DNA of 64,000 nt from Paenibacillus mangrovi (GCF_022898935.1 NZ_JALIRP010000006.1:248001-312000), one strand, 5' to 3'. Positions 1-8,990 are shown, numbered from the stretch's first letter. Program-made: numbers and translations. Notes: generated by a model from the letters alone, not told the origin.

Positions 1-247
1 CGATTCGAACGTATTCCCGTTCCCCTGTATCCTTATTATAGTACACCTGGTACTTGAGACCGTCCCGAGGGTCCACGAATATTTCGGAAGTGGGTGTAAA
101 CCTCCCGCTCAAGAGATCTCTGTGGCTTGCTTCCTCATCTTTGCGACGGTATCGGCGGTCGAAGTAGCGCCAGCTGAGCCAAAGAAGAAGCAAAAATGCA
201 ATAAGCTCTAATGCATAAATCAAGACGACAGTCACAATCGCTCCCAT
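1..247 (-). CDS. Small single-pass membrane protein, C-terminus outside the window
   Basis: An open frame on the minus strand runs off the left edge, leaving about 82 codons visible. It opens with one hydrophobic segment of roughly 25 residues (rich in Leu, Ile, Val and Phe), followed by a strongly basic stretch with paired arginines and then a soluble part. This suggests an N-terminal membrane anchor with a cytoplasmic tail. It lies 14 bases downstream of the YbjQ-family gene in the same direction, so the two are probably co-transcribed. I do not recognise the family and the C-terminus is missing. Confidence 0.55.
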   Translation of the reverse strand, partial: MGAIVTVVLIYALELIAFLLLLWLSWRYFDRRYRRKDEEASHRDLLSGRFTPTSEIFVDPRDGLKYQVYYNKDTGEREYVRI

Positions 248-261
248 GTGAACGTACCCGC

Positions 262-585
262 CTAACCGATAGGTCTTGTTCTGACAACGGTTCCGTATGC
301 AACGATCTCGCTCATGTTGTTGCCGATATCGCCGCTGTCGAAGCGCATCATCACAATGGCATCTCCGCCCATAGCATGTGCATTTTGCACCATACGGTCC
401 ATCGCCTGCCGGCGGGCATCCTCGATCATCTGCGTGTACTGCTTGACTTCACCGCCGACGAGTCCTTTTAAAGAAGCCATAATGTCTCCGCCGATTCCCC
501 GTGCCCGGACAACCACACCAAATGTCGTTCCCAGTACTTCAACTACTTCTTGATTATGTATGTTTTCAGTTGTTGTTACGATCAT
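262..585 (-). CDS. YbjQ/UPF0145 family protein
   Basis: A 107-residue protein that matches the UPF0145 (YbjQ) family over its whole length. It has the typical pattern of an early Gly-rich strand, a conserved helix with a Met-Xaa-Glu-Ala-Arg-type segment, a GGDAIV-like strand and a C-terminal AYGTVV segment. Family members form pentameric beta-rich rings; a heavy-metal-binding role has been suggested but the biochemical function is not settled. It is the first gene of a probable two-gene minus-strand unit with the small membrane protein. The start at 585 gives the usual family length. Confidence 0.88.
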   Translation of the reverse strand: MIVTTTENIHNQEVVEVLGTTFGVVVRARGIGGDIMASLKGLVGGEVKQYTQMIEDARRQAMDRMVQNAHAMGGDAIVMMRFDSGDIGNNMSEIVAYGTVVRTRPIG

Positions 586-791
586 CTATATTCACCCCTT
601 TAGCATGATACCATATTTTACGGTTAAATCTAAAAAATGATTCAAATATTTCTTCATCATACCATCTGTCGAAGGCTGGCGTGTCCGTAAAATTATTGTC
701 TGATCCTAGCAGGAAAAAGTGCGGAAACGTGGAATTATTTAGCATGAAACCATCTTCATATTTTAGGATAACCCGGGGGTCAGATGGCTTT

Positions 792-2894
792 ATGCACACA
801 AGAGTTGAGGAGAAACGAACGATCAAAGCAGCCCTATGGGGAATAATATTATTTACAGCAGTACAATTGGTAGAAAACGTTTTTAAGCTTCAAGTAATGG
901 ATAAAGATACATTTAGGACAGTGTATATTCTTCTTTGCAACTGCTGTGTGGCAGCAAGCTTTGCGATCTTTTCACAGGGCTGGCTTTTGTTTTCGCACAA
1001 GCTTTCACGTTACAGGCTGTATACGGCAGCATTGTTTTTATGCATCGCTGTGTTTGATCTGCTGCAGACCATGAGCCTGATGGGAGTTACTCTTTTTGGG
1101 TATTCAATGACCGAGAATGATACCTTATGGCTGCTCGTAGTATCGAAGCTGTTCTTTGCAGCCGGAATTTTAATCATTTACAGCTTGAAGGATTCGATGG
1201 TCTCACTTACATATAAAACCATGGTTTTCACAGTGACTATCATGTTCCTGCTATTGTGCATCGCAGTGTATGCTGTCTGGCAGCCTGTTTTACCTATACT
1301 CATAAGCCATGGAAGCTTAAATGTTCTCATGAAGCTGATTAGCCTGGGGTTTGCGGTCGTTTGTCTGAGCGGCATGGCCTCCATTGTATACCACGGACGG
1401 AAGGAAAGAGCCCCGTCGTTGTTCATTATTATTCGTGCCTTGATTTATATTGCTATTGGTCAAGGATTAATCATAAGTTCCGATCATACATACGATATTA
1501 ATTATTTGCTGGGAGCCCTATGCGGCAGTGTGTCATATTATGTGATGCTCAAGGGTGTTTACCGGTTGACCATTGAGGATCCTTTCCGTGAGCAGCAGCG
1601 CATCGAGGCCAAGATGAACTATTTGGCATTTCATGATGATCTGACAGGGCTGCCGAACAAACGCCGATTGACTGAGCGTCTGGGCAAGCTGATGCAGGGG
1701 CAGGAGAACGGCAAGTCAGGGATCGTTGTATTTAATATTAATCGCTTCAAAAATATTAATGATTCACTGGGTCATCAGGCGGGAGATCGGATGCTGCAGC
1801 TGGTGGGAGACCGGTTAAAGCGCAATTCACTTCCGAAGGAAGAGGTTTTCGGCATGGGAGGGGATAAGTTTGCTCTCATTATTCCTGCTCTTGTCAGTGA
1901 GGAGTCTACCTTGAACCGGATCAGGGATTTGCTGACACTGTTCGAAAAGCCCATTACCATTGATGATTGTGACTATCATATTTCGCTGTGCGCTGGCATG
2001 GCGGTGTATCCTGAGGACGGAGATACGGCAGAGCAGTTGATTCAACATGCGGATACTGCAGTCCATCATGCGAAGGATTACGGTATAGACGTACGCCATT
2101 TTGTGCCTTCCATGCAGCGGAAAGCAAAGGAAAGATTTAAGCTGGAGAATGATCTGCGCAAGGCGTTGGAACGAGGCGAATTTTACCTGGAGTATCAGCC
2201 GCTGGTTCATCTGGAAACGACAGAAATCGTTGGGATGGAGGCATTACTCCGGTGGAAGCACCCCAAACGCGGCAATGTTTCTCCGCTGGAATTCATTCCA
2301 CTGGCGGAGGAGAGCGGCTTGATTGTGCCACTCGGTGAGTGGGTGATACGCACAGCCTGCCGGCAGAATAAACAATGGCAGAAGTCGGGGTATAAGCCGA
2401 TATGTGTTTCCATCAACCTGTCCATGCGTCAATTCCTTCAGCCGCAGCTGGCAGATCAGATTGGTCAAATTCTGCAAGAAATTGGCCTCGAGCCGAAGTA
2501 TGTTGAGCTTGAAATTACGGAAAGCATGACGTTTGATAAAGAAAGGGCATTCGATCAGCTGCGCCGACTTAAAGAGCTTGGGGTTTTCATTAGCATTGAT
2601 GACTTTGGTACAGGCTACAGCTCCCTGCACTACCTTAAGAACATGCCGATCGACAGGCTCAAGATTGACCGTTCGTTCGTGCATGAGGTCATGAGTGATC
2701 ACAACGATGCCGCCATCGTATCCACAATCACTTCTATGGCCCATCACCTTCAACTGAAAGTGACAGCTGAAGGGGTGGAGAACGAGGAACAGCTTCATTT
2801 TTTAAGAGAGCAGCGCTGTCATGAGGGCCAAGGTTACTATTTCAGCAAGCCTGTTCTGCCGAAAGAATTTGAGAAGATATTTCTACTACATTAG
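792..2894 (+). CDS. Eight-TM sensor with degenerate GGDEF and intact EAL domain
   Basis: A cyclic-di-GMP protein of about 700 residues. The first ~270 residues hold about eight hydrophobic segments, a MASE-like membrane sensor region. A GGDEF domain follows, but its signature reads GGDKF (about residue 355) and the upstream metal-binding motif is FNINRFKNIND instead of the usual D-x-D form, so it is probably not an active cyclase. The EAL domain has EALLRW (about 481), a DDFGTGYSSL loop (about 602), KIDRSF and AEGVEN, which are the expected catalytic and metal-binding motifs. The likely role is a c-di-GMP phosphodiesterase with a GGDEF domain kept for GTP sensing or dimerisation. The ATG at 792 is chosen because upstream codons look non-coding; a GTG at 681 is the alternative. 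Confidence 0.88.
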   Translation: MHTRVEEKRTIKAALWGIILFTAVQLVENVFKLQVMDKDTFRTVYILLCNCCVAASFAIFSQGWLLFSHKLSRYRLYTAALFLCIAVFDLLQTMSLMGVTLFGYSMTENDTLWLLVVSKLFFAAGILIIYSLKDSMVSLTYKTMVFTVTIMFLLLCIAVYAVWQPVLPILISHGSLNVLMKLISLGFAVVCLSGMASIVYHGRKERAPSLFIIIRALIYIAIGQGLIISSDHTYDINYLLGALCGSVSYYVMLKGVYRLTIEDPFREQQRIEAKMNYLAFHDDLTGLPNKRRLTERLGKLMQGQENGKSGIVVFNINRFKNINDSLGHQAGDRMLQLVGDRLKRNSLPKEEVFGMGGDKFALIIPALVSEESTLNRIRDLLTLFEKPITIDDCDYHISLCAGMAVYPEDGDTAEQLIQHADTAVHHAKDYGIDVRHFVPSMQRKAKERFKLENDLRKALERGEFYLEYQPLVHLETTEIVGMEALLRWKHPKRGNVSPLEFIPLAEESGLIVPLGEWVIRTACRQNKQWQKSGYKPICVSINLSMRQFLQPQLADQIGQILQEIGLEPKYVELEITESMTFDKERAFDQLRRLKELGVFISIDDFGTGYSSLHYLKNMPIDRLKIDRSFVHEVMSDHNDAAIVSTITSMAHHLQLKVTAEGVENEEQLHFLREQRCHEGQGYYFSKPVLPKEFEKIFLLH

Positions 2895-2939
2895 TGATGA
2901 AAGGGATGTCCAGGCTGAAACACCAAGCTGAAAAAACAG

Positions 2940-2968
2940 TTGCAAATCCCGCTTATTCATGATATATT
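2940..2968 (+). promoter_or_regulatory. Promoter of the tRNA-Pro/tRNA-Gly unit
   Basis: TTGCAA and TATATT are separated by 17 bases, a good sigma-A promoter about 38 bases before tRNA-Pro. A 7-bp hairpin (GTCTTCA/TGAAGAC, 2976-2995) lies between the promoter and the tRNA. Confidence 0.65.
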
Positions 2969-3006
2969 ATTTCTTGTCTTCACTACCATGAAGACGTGAG
3001 TAAGAA

Positions 3007-3080
3007 CGGGACGTAGCTCAGCTTGGTAGAGCACCTGGTTTGGGACCAGGGGGTCGCATGTTCAAATCGTGTCGTCCCGA
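3007..3080 (+). tRNA. tRNA-Pro (anticodon TGG)
   Basis: A 74-nt cloverleaf. The acceptor stem CGGGACG pairs with CGTCCCG and is followed by discriminator A. The D-arm carries AGCTCAG. The anticodon stem CCTGG/CCAGG encloses the loop TTTGGGA with anticodon TGG. The T-arm has TTCAAAT. CCA is not encoded. The tRNA-Gly gene follows 10 bases later. Confidence 0.96.
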
Positions 3081-3090
3081 TTTTCATATT

Positions 3091-3164
3091 GCGGGTGTAG
3101 TTCAATGGTAGAACTTCAGCCTTCCAAGCTGATAGCGTGGGTTCGATTCCCATCACCCGCTCCA
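3091..3164 (+). tRNA. tRNA-Gly (anticodon TCC)
   Basis: The acceptor stem GCGGGTG pairs with CACCCGC, followed by T and an encoded CCA. The anticodon stem TCAGC/GCTGA holds the loop CTTCCAA with anticodon TCC. The T-arm contains GGTTCGATTCC. The last 19 nt of this gene recur twice downstream at 3344 and 3542, at exactly 198-bp intervals (see the repeat entry). Confidence 0.96.
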
Positions 3165-3643
3165 TACATAAAACATAACGCCGATAAGGCGTTTTTTTGT
3201 TGGGCGGAAGTGTGGGAAGAGAACCCACGCGCGTGGGTGCGACCGTCCGAGCCCGCTTCGTGGATTAATCCTTCCGAGGACGCGCGTCAACATCTACCTC
3301 TATTTGTGAGCCGAAGGCTCGCATTTCAATCGAGATGTTGAGTATTCCCATCACCCGCTCCATACATAAAACATAACGCCGATAAGGCGTTTTTTTGTTG
3401 GGCGGAAGTGTGGGAAGAGAACCCACGTGCGTGGGTGCGACCGTCCGAGCTCGCTTCGTGGATTAATCCTTCCGAGGACGCGCGTCAACATCTACCTCTA
3501 CTCGCGAGCCGAAGGCTCGCATTTCAATCGAGATGTTGAGTATTCCCATCACCCGCTCCATACATAAAACATAACGCCGATAAGGCGTTTTTTTGTTGGG
3601 CGGAAGTGTGGGAAGAGAACCCACGCGCGTGGGTGCGACCGTC
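3146..3643 (+). repeat. 198-bp tandem repeat (2.5 copies) containing the tRNA-Gly 3' end
   Basis: Units start at 3146, 3344 and 3542, an exact 198-bp period; the third copy breaks off at 3643. Each unit begins with the last 19 nt of tRNA-Gly including CCA, then a Rho-independent terminator. Next come several nested inverted repeats: an ACCCACG/CGTGGGT palindrome, CGTCC...GGACG around GGATTAATCC, TCAACATCT...AGATGTTGA, and an inner hairpin of the form GAGCC-GAA-GGCTC. Copies 1 and 2 differ at only a few bases, some of which change hairpin arms (for example CGCGCG versus CGTGCG). No long reading frame is present. It could be a recombination or slippage product anchored in the tRNA tail, or an array of structured RNA units. 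Confidence 0.93.
3177..3198 (+). terminator. Rho-independent terminator after tRNA-Gly
   Basis: AACGCC and GGCGTT form a 6-bp stem around GATAA, followed by seven T's in total. The same terminator is repeated at 3375-3396 and 3573-3594 in the downstream repeat copies. Confidence 0.85.
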
Positions 3644-3755
3644 GGTCGTATACCGAACGGTACGTAAGGTGGTTGAGTGCTATGGGGGTTAGCCGCCCAA
3701 ACATTCTCTTTACCCCATACATATCTTGAAGTATCAAAAAAGAGGAGCTGATATT

Positions 3756-4217
3756 TTGGCGCGTATCCTTGATAAAGCGGCCGTCCAGTCCCTTAGTAGC
3801 TTCAATCCGGCCAAATCGTTTACTATTCGACGTTCTCCACAAAAATCTGGCATAGCATCCATCCCAATACGGATTCCAGTGAATTCTCAACCGAATCGGG
3901 TAGATTTAGTGGCATCTGTTGGTGTCAGAGGAGTAAAAGGAATTGGGCAAATTCGCTTTAGAGTCTTCCGCGGTGGAACAGAAATTTTCAACACACAGCA
4001 AGGTATCGAATCTAGTGGTTCTGAGCAAAATTATGTAGTTACCTTCCAAGCTGAAGATTTTAATGTAAAAGCAGGTACTCATGCTTATACAGTCACAGCC
4101 GAAAACCTTGCTGCAAATACAAGAGTAGATGTTGTAGGCCCCATAACGTTTAGTGGCTTAGCTGTTAAAGTCAGACCTCTAAACCTAAAGAAAAAAAGGC
4201 TTACTAAACATTCTTGA
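3756..4217 (+). CDS. Probable exosporium/spore-surface beta-sandwich protein
   Basis: About 153 residues. The TTG start at 3756 is chosen because AGAGGAG lies 8 bases upstream; an earlier TTG at 3726 has no such site. The protein has no signal peptide and no membrane segment. It is built of alternating strands with motifs such as FRVFRGGTEIF, NTQQGIESSGSEQ and TFQAEDFN, a pattern I associate with exosporium protein C-type proteins of the Bacillus cereus group; that comes from memory and was not searched. The tail is highly basic (LKKKRL). It stands alone between the tRNA repeats and a bidirectional terminator. Family assignment is tentative; the coding call is firm. Confidence 0.6.
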   Translation: MARILDKAAVQSLSSFNPAKSFTIRRSPQKSGIASIPIRIPVNSQPNRVDLVASVGVRGVKGIGQIRFRVFRGGTEIFNTQQGIESSGSEQNYVVTFQAEDFNVKAGTHAYTVTAENLAANTRVDVVGPITFSGLAVKVRPLNLKKKRLTKHS

Positions 4218-4349
4218 GGTAATTGGTTCTCGTACAGCTGAATGGTGGTCGGCAGCGCCTTTGTCCGAAATGTGAGCCAGCAGCTGTTATTATCACTGCG
4301 CGTAACTTTACACCCCATATGAAGATAAGCAGCGACCGTTCGCGCATCG

Positions 4350-4391
4350 AAAAAAGGCCGATGGATTATAACGAATCCATCGGCCTTTTTT
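4350..4391 (+). terminator. Bidirectional terminator between the exosporium-like gene and xylR
   Basis: A long perfect stem (AAAAAAGGCCGATGGATT pairing with its complement) around a short loop, with A's on one side and T's on the other. It can stop both the + gene ending at 4217 and xylR ending at 4401 on the minus strand. Confidence 0.92.
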
Positions 4392-4400
4392 CATCTTGCG

Positions 4401-5570
4401 TTATACCATCACTCGTGTATGACCCAGAAAATGCATGGCTGCCGAAAAGCCGGCACCAATCATGGTTGCGCGGCTGCCCAGCGTGGAAAATGCGATTTCG
4501 AGCTGCTGCTTGTGATAGGGCAGCGTCCGCCTAGCGACCACTTGCTGCATCTGTTCCTCAAGCCATGTTCTGGCTTCGGAAAGCGGTCCTCCGATGACGA
4601 TCAGCTCAGGGTTGAAGCCGTTAATTAAATTCGTGAGTCCAATGCCGAGATAGGTGCCCATAACTGCAAATTGCTGCCTTGCAGCGGCATTGCCTTCGGC
4701 AGCGAAGCGGATGAGCTCTGGCGTTTGATAGGCAGGCAGCTCTACAGCGGCCAGATCGTATGCCTTCTCAGAAGCGTACAGCTCCCAGCAGCCCCGGCTG
4801 CCGCAGCTGCAGGGCGTACCTTCCGCTTCGATGCACATATGTCCGGTCTCACCGGCGTATCCCCGTGAACCCTTATAGAGCTCCCCGCCGATGATAATGC
4901 CAGAGCCAATCCCTGACCCTGCACTGACATACAGAAGATGCCGGACATCTTCGCCCCGCCCGAAATTCAGCTCGCCGAGAGCGCCGCTGTTGGCTTCGTT
5001 GTCGATAATAACGGGAATCGAAAAGCTCTCCTCGAGCAGCTTTCGAAGCTCCACCTTTTCCCAGGCTAGGTTGGGTGCAAACAGCACAACTCCATCCTCA
5101 TCGACCATGCCGGGAACCCCGACACCGATGCCAACAACCCCGTAATGTGTCGGTGGCGCCTTGGCAATCAAACCGGATATCATCGTCTTCATGTTCTCAA
5201 GTACGTAAGGAAGATCATGCTGTTGAAGAGGCGCTTCGGCTTCATGCAGGACCTTTCCATTCAAATCACATAACACCGCGGTTAGCTGTTTGACGCGAAG
5301 CTCCATGCCAATGACACAGCCGGCCATCGCATGGAAGTGCAGGATGAGAGGCTTGCGCCCACCGCTGGATTCACCGGTTCCAACTTCTAGCACAAGCTGT
5401 TCCTCTTGAAGCTCGGCAACCAGATTGGATACGGTTGCTTTATTTAAACCTGTCATTTCGGATATTCTGGCACGGGATAGTTCGGGATGCTTGCGAATGG
5501 TATGCAGGATTAAAGACTTGTTAATTTTTTTGACGAGTGCCTGGTCTCCGGTGACTTTCACGTACAACAC
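4401..5570 (-). CDS. xylR: Xylose-responsive ROK-family repressor XylR
   Basis: A 389-residue ROK repressor. Residues ~30-55 form a winged-helix DNA-binding domain (ISEMTGLNKATVSNL). The remainder is a sugar-kinase-like ROK domain with GVGVPGM, a GSGIGSGIIIGGEL nucleotide/sugar loop, and the zinc motif CSCGSRGCWE near residue 250. In Bacillus and Paenibacillus, XylR represses xylAB until xylose is bound. Its position divergent from xylA, with an inverted repeat in the shared intergenic region, supports the name. It probably also represses itself, because a TTGGTT-(16)-TATATT promoter on the minus strand overlaps that repeat. Confidence 0.93.
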   Translation of the reverse strand: MLYVKVTGDQALVKKINKSLILHTIRKHPELSRARISEMTGLNKATVSNLVAELQEEQLVLEVGTGESSGGRKPLILHFHAMAGCVIGMELRVKQLTAVLCDLNGKVLHEAEAPLQQHDLPYVLENMKTMISGLIAKAPPTHYGVVGIGVGVPGMVDEDGVVLFAPNLAWEKVELRKLLEESFSIPVIIDNEANSGALGELNFGRGEDVRHLLYVSAGSGIGSGIIIGGELYKGSRGYAGETGHMCIEAEGTPCSCGSRGCWELYASEKAYDLAAVELPAYQTPELIRFAAEGNAAARQQFAVMGTYLGIGLTNLINGFNPELIVIGGPLSEARTWLEEQMQQVVARRTLPYHKQQLEIAFSTLGSRATMIGAGFSAAMHFLGHTRVMV

Positions 5571-5648
5571 ATCCTTCAGGAACGTTTCGGATTTTACATA
5601 TGCCCCCTAGTCTAGTGTCTTCTTCCGAAAATTGCAATATAGAAAAAA

Positions 5649-5673
5649 ACTTTGTTTAACCAATATACAAAGT
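5649..5673 (+). promoter_or_regulatory. Candidate XylR operator (xylO)
   Basis: Perfect 7-bp inverted repeat ACTTTGT...ACAAAGT with 11 bases between the arms, centred in the xylR-xylA intergenic region. It resembles xylO half-sites of other Firmicutes in layout, though not exactly in sequence. Confidence 0.6.
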
Positions 5674-5697
5674 CGAAACATTGTGTTAGGATGTTGT

Positions 5698-5711
5698 TGT
5701 AAACGTTTGCG
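5698..5711 (+). promoter_or_regulatory. Candidate cre site (CcpA) before xylA
   Basis: TGTAAACGTTTGCG closely matches the cre consensus TGWAANCGNTNWCA, about 30 bases before the xylA start. Carbon catabolite repression of xyl operons through cre is well established in Bacillus. Confidence 0.7.
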
Positions 5712-5742
5712 TTCAAGGAACTTTTTAAGGAGGAGCATACAC

Positions 5743-7059
5743 ATGGCATATTTTGAAAACGTCGGCAAAATCAATTACGAGGGAAGCCGCTCAACCAACC
5801 CATTTGCATTCAAACACTATAACCCGGAGGAAAAGGTAGCCGGTAAAACGATGGAAGAGTATCTGCGCTTTGCAATGGCTTATTGGCACACATTGACTGC
5901 AGGCGGCACCGATCCTTTCGGAACGGAAACGGCTGTACGCGGCTGGGATCATCTCAGCGGCATGGACAAAGCGAAAGCGCGTGTAGAAGCTGCATTTGAA
6001 TTTATGGATAAAATGAATCTGCAGTATTTCTGCTTCCATGATGTCGATATCGCGCCAGAAGGTAGCAGTCTGAAGGAATTCTACAGCAATATCGATACCA
6101 TTGTGGATTTGATTGAGCAGGGCATGAAGTCTTCGGGCAAAAAGCTGCTGTGGAATACAGCGAACATGTTCACGAATCCGCGATATATGCATGGTGCCGG
6201 TTCGACCTGCAATGCCGATGTGTATGCGCATGCCGCGGCACAAATCAAGAAAGGCCTTGAAGTCGGCAAACGGCTTGGTGCGGAAAACTATGTGTTCTGG
6301 GGCGGCCGCGAGGGATATGAAACGCTCCTGAATACCGATTTGAAACTGGAAATGGACAATATGGCGCGTCTGTTCTCCATGGCGGTGGATTATGCGAAGG
6401 AAATCGGCTTTGACGCCCAGTTCCTGATCGAGCCGAAACCGAAAGAGCCAACGAAACACCAATATGATTTTGATGCGGCTACGACCATCTCGTTCCTGCA
6501 AAAATACAATCTGGACCAGCATTTCAAGCTGAACCTGGAAGCTAACCATGCGACCTTGGCAGGCCATACCTTCGAGCACGAGCTGCGTGTAGCCCGTATT
6601 AACGGTATGCTCGGCTCCCTGGATGCGAACCAAGGGGATATGCTGCTCGGCTGGGATACGGACGAATTCCCGGTGAACATCTATGATGCAACCCTGACGC
6701 TCTATGAAGTACTGAAAAACGACGGTCTTGGCAAAGGCGGAATCAACTTCGACGCGAAAGTTCGCCGTCAATCCTTCGAGCCGGAAGATCTGTTCCACGC
6801 TCACATTGCCGGAATGGATACGTACGCCAAAGGACTGAAGGTAGCTGCCAAACTGATTGAAGACCGCGTATTCGACGACTTTGTTGAGAAGCGTTACAGC
6901 AGCTTTAATGAAGGCATCGGCGCCGAGATCGTATCTGGCAAAGCGACGCTTGCGTCCCTGGCTGAATATGCATTGAACAATGAACAGCCTCGCAAAAATG
7001 AGTCCGGACGCCAGGAAATGCTGAAGGCTCTCTTGAACCAATACATTTTGGCTGAATAA
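5743..7059 (+). CDS. xylA: Xylose isomerase
   Basis: A 438-residue class II xylose isomerase, converting D-xylose to D-xylulose. Family signatures are clear: [11 protein letters not shown] near residue 185 and [13 protein letters not shown] near 228 (the metal-ligand glutamate region), then [12 protein letters not shown] and a C-terminal [10 protein letters not shown] segment. The ATG at 5743 follows AAGGAGGAG with ideal spacing; the longer upstream frame is the regulatory region. It is the first gene of xylAB, divergent from xylR, with a candidate XylR operator and cre site just upstream. The enzyme is cytoplasmic and needs Mg, Mn or Co. Confidence 0.97.
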   Translation: MAYFENVGKINYEGSRSTNPFAFKHYNPEEKVAGKTMEEYLRFAMAYWHTLTAGGTDPFGTETAVRGWDHLSGMDKAKARVEAAFEFMDKMNLQYFCFHDVDIAPEGSSLKEFYSNIDTIVDLIEQGMKSSGKKLLWNTANMFTNPRYMHGAGSTCNADVYAHAAAQIKKGLEVGKRLGAENYVFWGGREGYETLLNTDLKLEMDNMARLFSMAVDYAKEIGFDAQFLIEPKPKEPTKHQYDFDAATTISFLQKYNLDQHFKLNLEANHATLAGHTFEHELRVARINGMLGSLDANQGDMLLGWDTDEFPVNIYDATLTLYEVLKNDGLGKGGINFDAKVRRQSFEPEDLFHAHIAGMDTYAKGLKVAAKLIEDRVFDDFVEKRYSSFNEGIGAEIVSGKATLASLAEYALNNEQPRKNESGRQEMLKALLNQYILAE

Positions 7060-7193
7060 ACCATTAAACGAAAAAAGCATGCAGCGGAGGTTGCTTGAAG
7101 ACAGCGTTCTTCGGGCAGCCTTTGCTTGTTCCTAGCGGATCTTTATAAGTCGAACTGTATATCACAAGATTATGAGTTTAAGGGAGGCAGACT

Positions 7194-8690
7194 ATGAAAT
7201 ATGTAATCGGAATTGATCTCGGAACCAGTGCGGTAAAATCAGTGCTGGTTTCCGCTGAAGGAAGTGTTGTTTGTGAGCATTCCGAGAGTTATCCACTTCA
7301 CAACCCTAAGCCGGGCTGGAGCGAACAGAATCCTGAAGACTGGGCAGAGCGTACCATTGCGAGTCTGCGCAAGCTGATGGAGAAATCCGCGGTAGATCCG
7401 TCGGAAGTGGAGGGTTTAAGCTTCTCTGGTCAAATGCATGGACTCGTACTCGTTAGCGCCGAGGGGAAGGTTCTGCGTCCGGCTATTTTGTGGAATGACA
7501 CCAGGACGACGCTGCAGTGCCGTAGGATTGAAAAGACCATGGGCAGCAAGCTGCTCGATATCGCGCGGAACCGAGCACTGGAAGGATTTACGCTTCCGAA
7601 ACTGCTGTGGGTACAAGAGCATGAACCTGAAATTTTGTCACAGGCCGACGTGTTCTTGCTGCCAAAGGACTATGTGAGATACCGCTTGACGGGCAGCTTT
7701 GCGATGGATTATTCGGATGCGGCCGGCACCTTGCTGCTCGATGTTGCGGGCAAAGCCTGGAGTCCCGAAATTGCTGAAGCCTTTGATCTCCCGTTGTCCC
7801 TCTGTCCGAAGCTGGTGGAGTCCTCTGAACTGACAGGTACGCTGCTGCCAGACGTAGCTGAGGCTGCTGGACTACTGGCATCGACCAAGGTATTTGCAGG
7901 CGGAGCGGATAATGCATGTGGCGCAATCGGAGCCGGAATCCTGGGAGAAGGCAAAACGATGTGCAGCATCGGCACTTCTGGTGTTGTGCTCTCCTACGAA
8001 AGCCGCAAGGATATCAATCCACAGGGGAAAATGCATTTCTTTAATCATGGGGAAGAGGATGCCTTTTATGTCATGGGCGTAACGCTGGCAGCGGGGCACA
8101 GCCTCTCCTGGTTTAAGGATACTTTCGCCAAGGATTTGAGCTTTGACAGTCTGCTTGCAGGCATTGAAAAGGTTCCGGCTGGCAGCGGCGGCTTGCTGTT
8201 TACGCCTTATATCTCGGGCGAACGCACTCCTCATCCGGATGCCGATATCCGTGGTAGCTTCATCGGAATGGATTCGGGCCACACCCTGAAGCATTTTGCA
8301 CGATCGGTGATGGAGGGGATTACCTTTTCGCTGCTCGAGTCTATCGATATCATCCGTCAGTCCGGCAAGGAAATTACAGAGGTGACGGCTATTGGCGGTG
8401 GTGCCCAGAATGAAACCTGGCTGCAAATGCAGGCGGATATTTTGGGCGCCAATATCGTCAAGCTAGAAAGCGAGCAGGGACCTGCGATGGGAGCTGCAAT
8501 GCTGGCAGCTTACGGCTGTGGTTGGTTCACTTCTCTCGCGGAGTGCGCTGAGCGGTTCATCCGTCCAGCCAAGACCTATGTTCCTGATAAGGATCAGGTA
8601 GAGACATATTCTGGCCTGTTCAGCATTTACCAGGATGTATATGGGCAAACCCAAGGTTTGAACGAAAGACTTGCGGCTTACCGCAAATAG
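7194..8690 (+). CDS. xylB: Xylulokinase
   Basis: A 498-residue FGGY-family carbohydrate kinase that phosphorylates D-xylulose to xylulose 5-phosphate for the pentose phosphate pathway. The N-terminal ATPase loop is GIDLGTSAVKSVL (residues 5-17), GQMHGL lies near 81, and the second phosphate loop region IGGGAQNETWLQM is near 400. The AGGGAGG site precedes the ATG. It lies 134 bases after xylA, and the gap contains only an imperfect hairpin, so the two genes are probably one operon. A terminator follows at 8790. Confidence 0.96.
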   Translation: MKYVIGIDLGTSAVKSVLVSAEGSVVCEHSESYPLHNPKPGWSEQNPEDWAERTIASLRKLMEKSAVDPSEVEGLSFSGQMHGLVLVSAEGKVLRPAILWNDTRTTLQCRRIEKTMGSKLLDIARNRALEGFTLPKLLWVQEHEPEILSQADVFLLPKDYVRYRLTGSFAMDYSDAAGTLLLDVAGKAWSPEIAEAFDLPLSLCPKLVESSELTGTLLPDVAEAAGLLASTKVFAGGADNACGAIGAGILGEGKTMCSIGTSGVVLSYESRKDINPQGKMHFFNHGEEDAFYVMGVTLAAGHSLSWFKDTFAKDLSFDSLLAGIEKVPAGSGGLLFTPYISGERTPHPDADIRGSFIGMDSGHTLKHFARSVMEGITFSLLESIDIIRQSGKEITEVTAIGGGAQNETWLQMQADILGANIVKLESEQGPAMGAAMLAAYGCGWFTSLAECAERFIRPAKTYVPDKDQVETYSGLFSIYQDVYGQTQGLNERLAAYRK

Positions 8691-8789
8691 GATACAAAGC
8701 TCGAGAGATCTAAAGTGACAATGTCGGTGAGGTTGCACTTTTCTGGCTATAAGCCGCCGGAAGCATTTTGACGCTAATTAGACGAATAA

Positions 8790-8822
8790 AGACCATTCCT
8801 GCTTGTTCAGGGATGGTCTTTT
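8790..8822 (+). terminator. Terminator after xylB
   Basis: Stem AGACCATTCCTG/CAGGGATGGTCT (one G-T pair) around TTGTT-like loop bases, followed by TTTT. Confidence 0.85.
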
Positions 8823-8961
8823 GCTCGTTCATCATTTACCACCTCATAATTATTTTGTAATAAGTACAGAATAGCAGTGGAGTGACGGCTCGAATCCTTC
8901 CTGATACTGATTTTCTTACGGCTTTATACATCCGGAGATGTACGCTGGCCTTTATTCGGGC

Positions 8962-8990
8962 TTTCCATCTGGTGGAAAATTTGTTAAAAT
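8962..8990 (+). promoter_or_regulatory. Candidate promoter of the ABC-F leader
   Basis: TTTCCA and TAAAAT with a 17-base spacer. It would start a leader of almost 600 nt before the ABC-F gene. The match is moderate, mainly in the -10 region. Confidence 0.4.

Noticed and set aside
586..791. Possible c-di-GMP riboswitch before the GGDEF-EAL gene
   Set aside because: I found no GEMM-type conserved segments; only a possible alternative coding start is present.
3069..3341. 90-codon frame across tRNA-Gly and the repeat
   Set aside because: It overlaps a tRNA gene and terminator and has no protein features.
5791..7080. 429-codon open frame antisense to xylA
   Set aside because: It lies wholly within the clear xylA gene, has no ribosome-binding site and no recognisable domain; long antisense frames arise from codon bias in GC-rich third positions.
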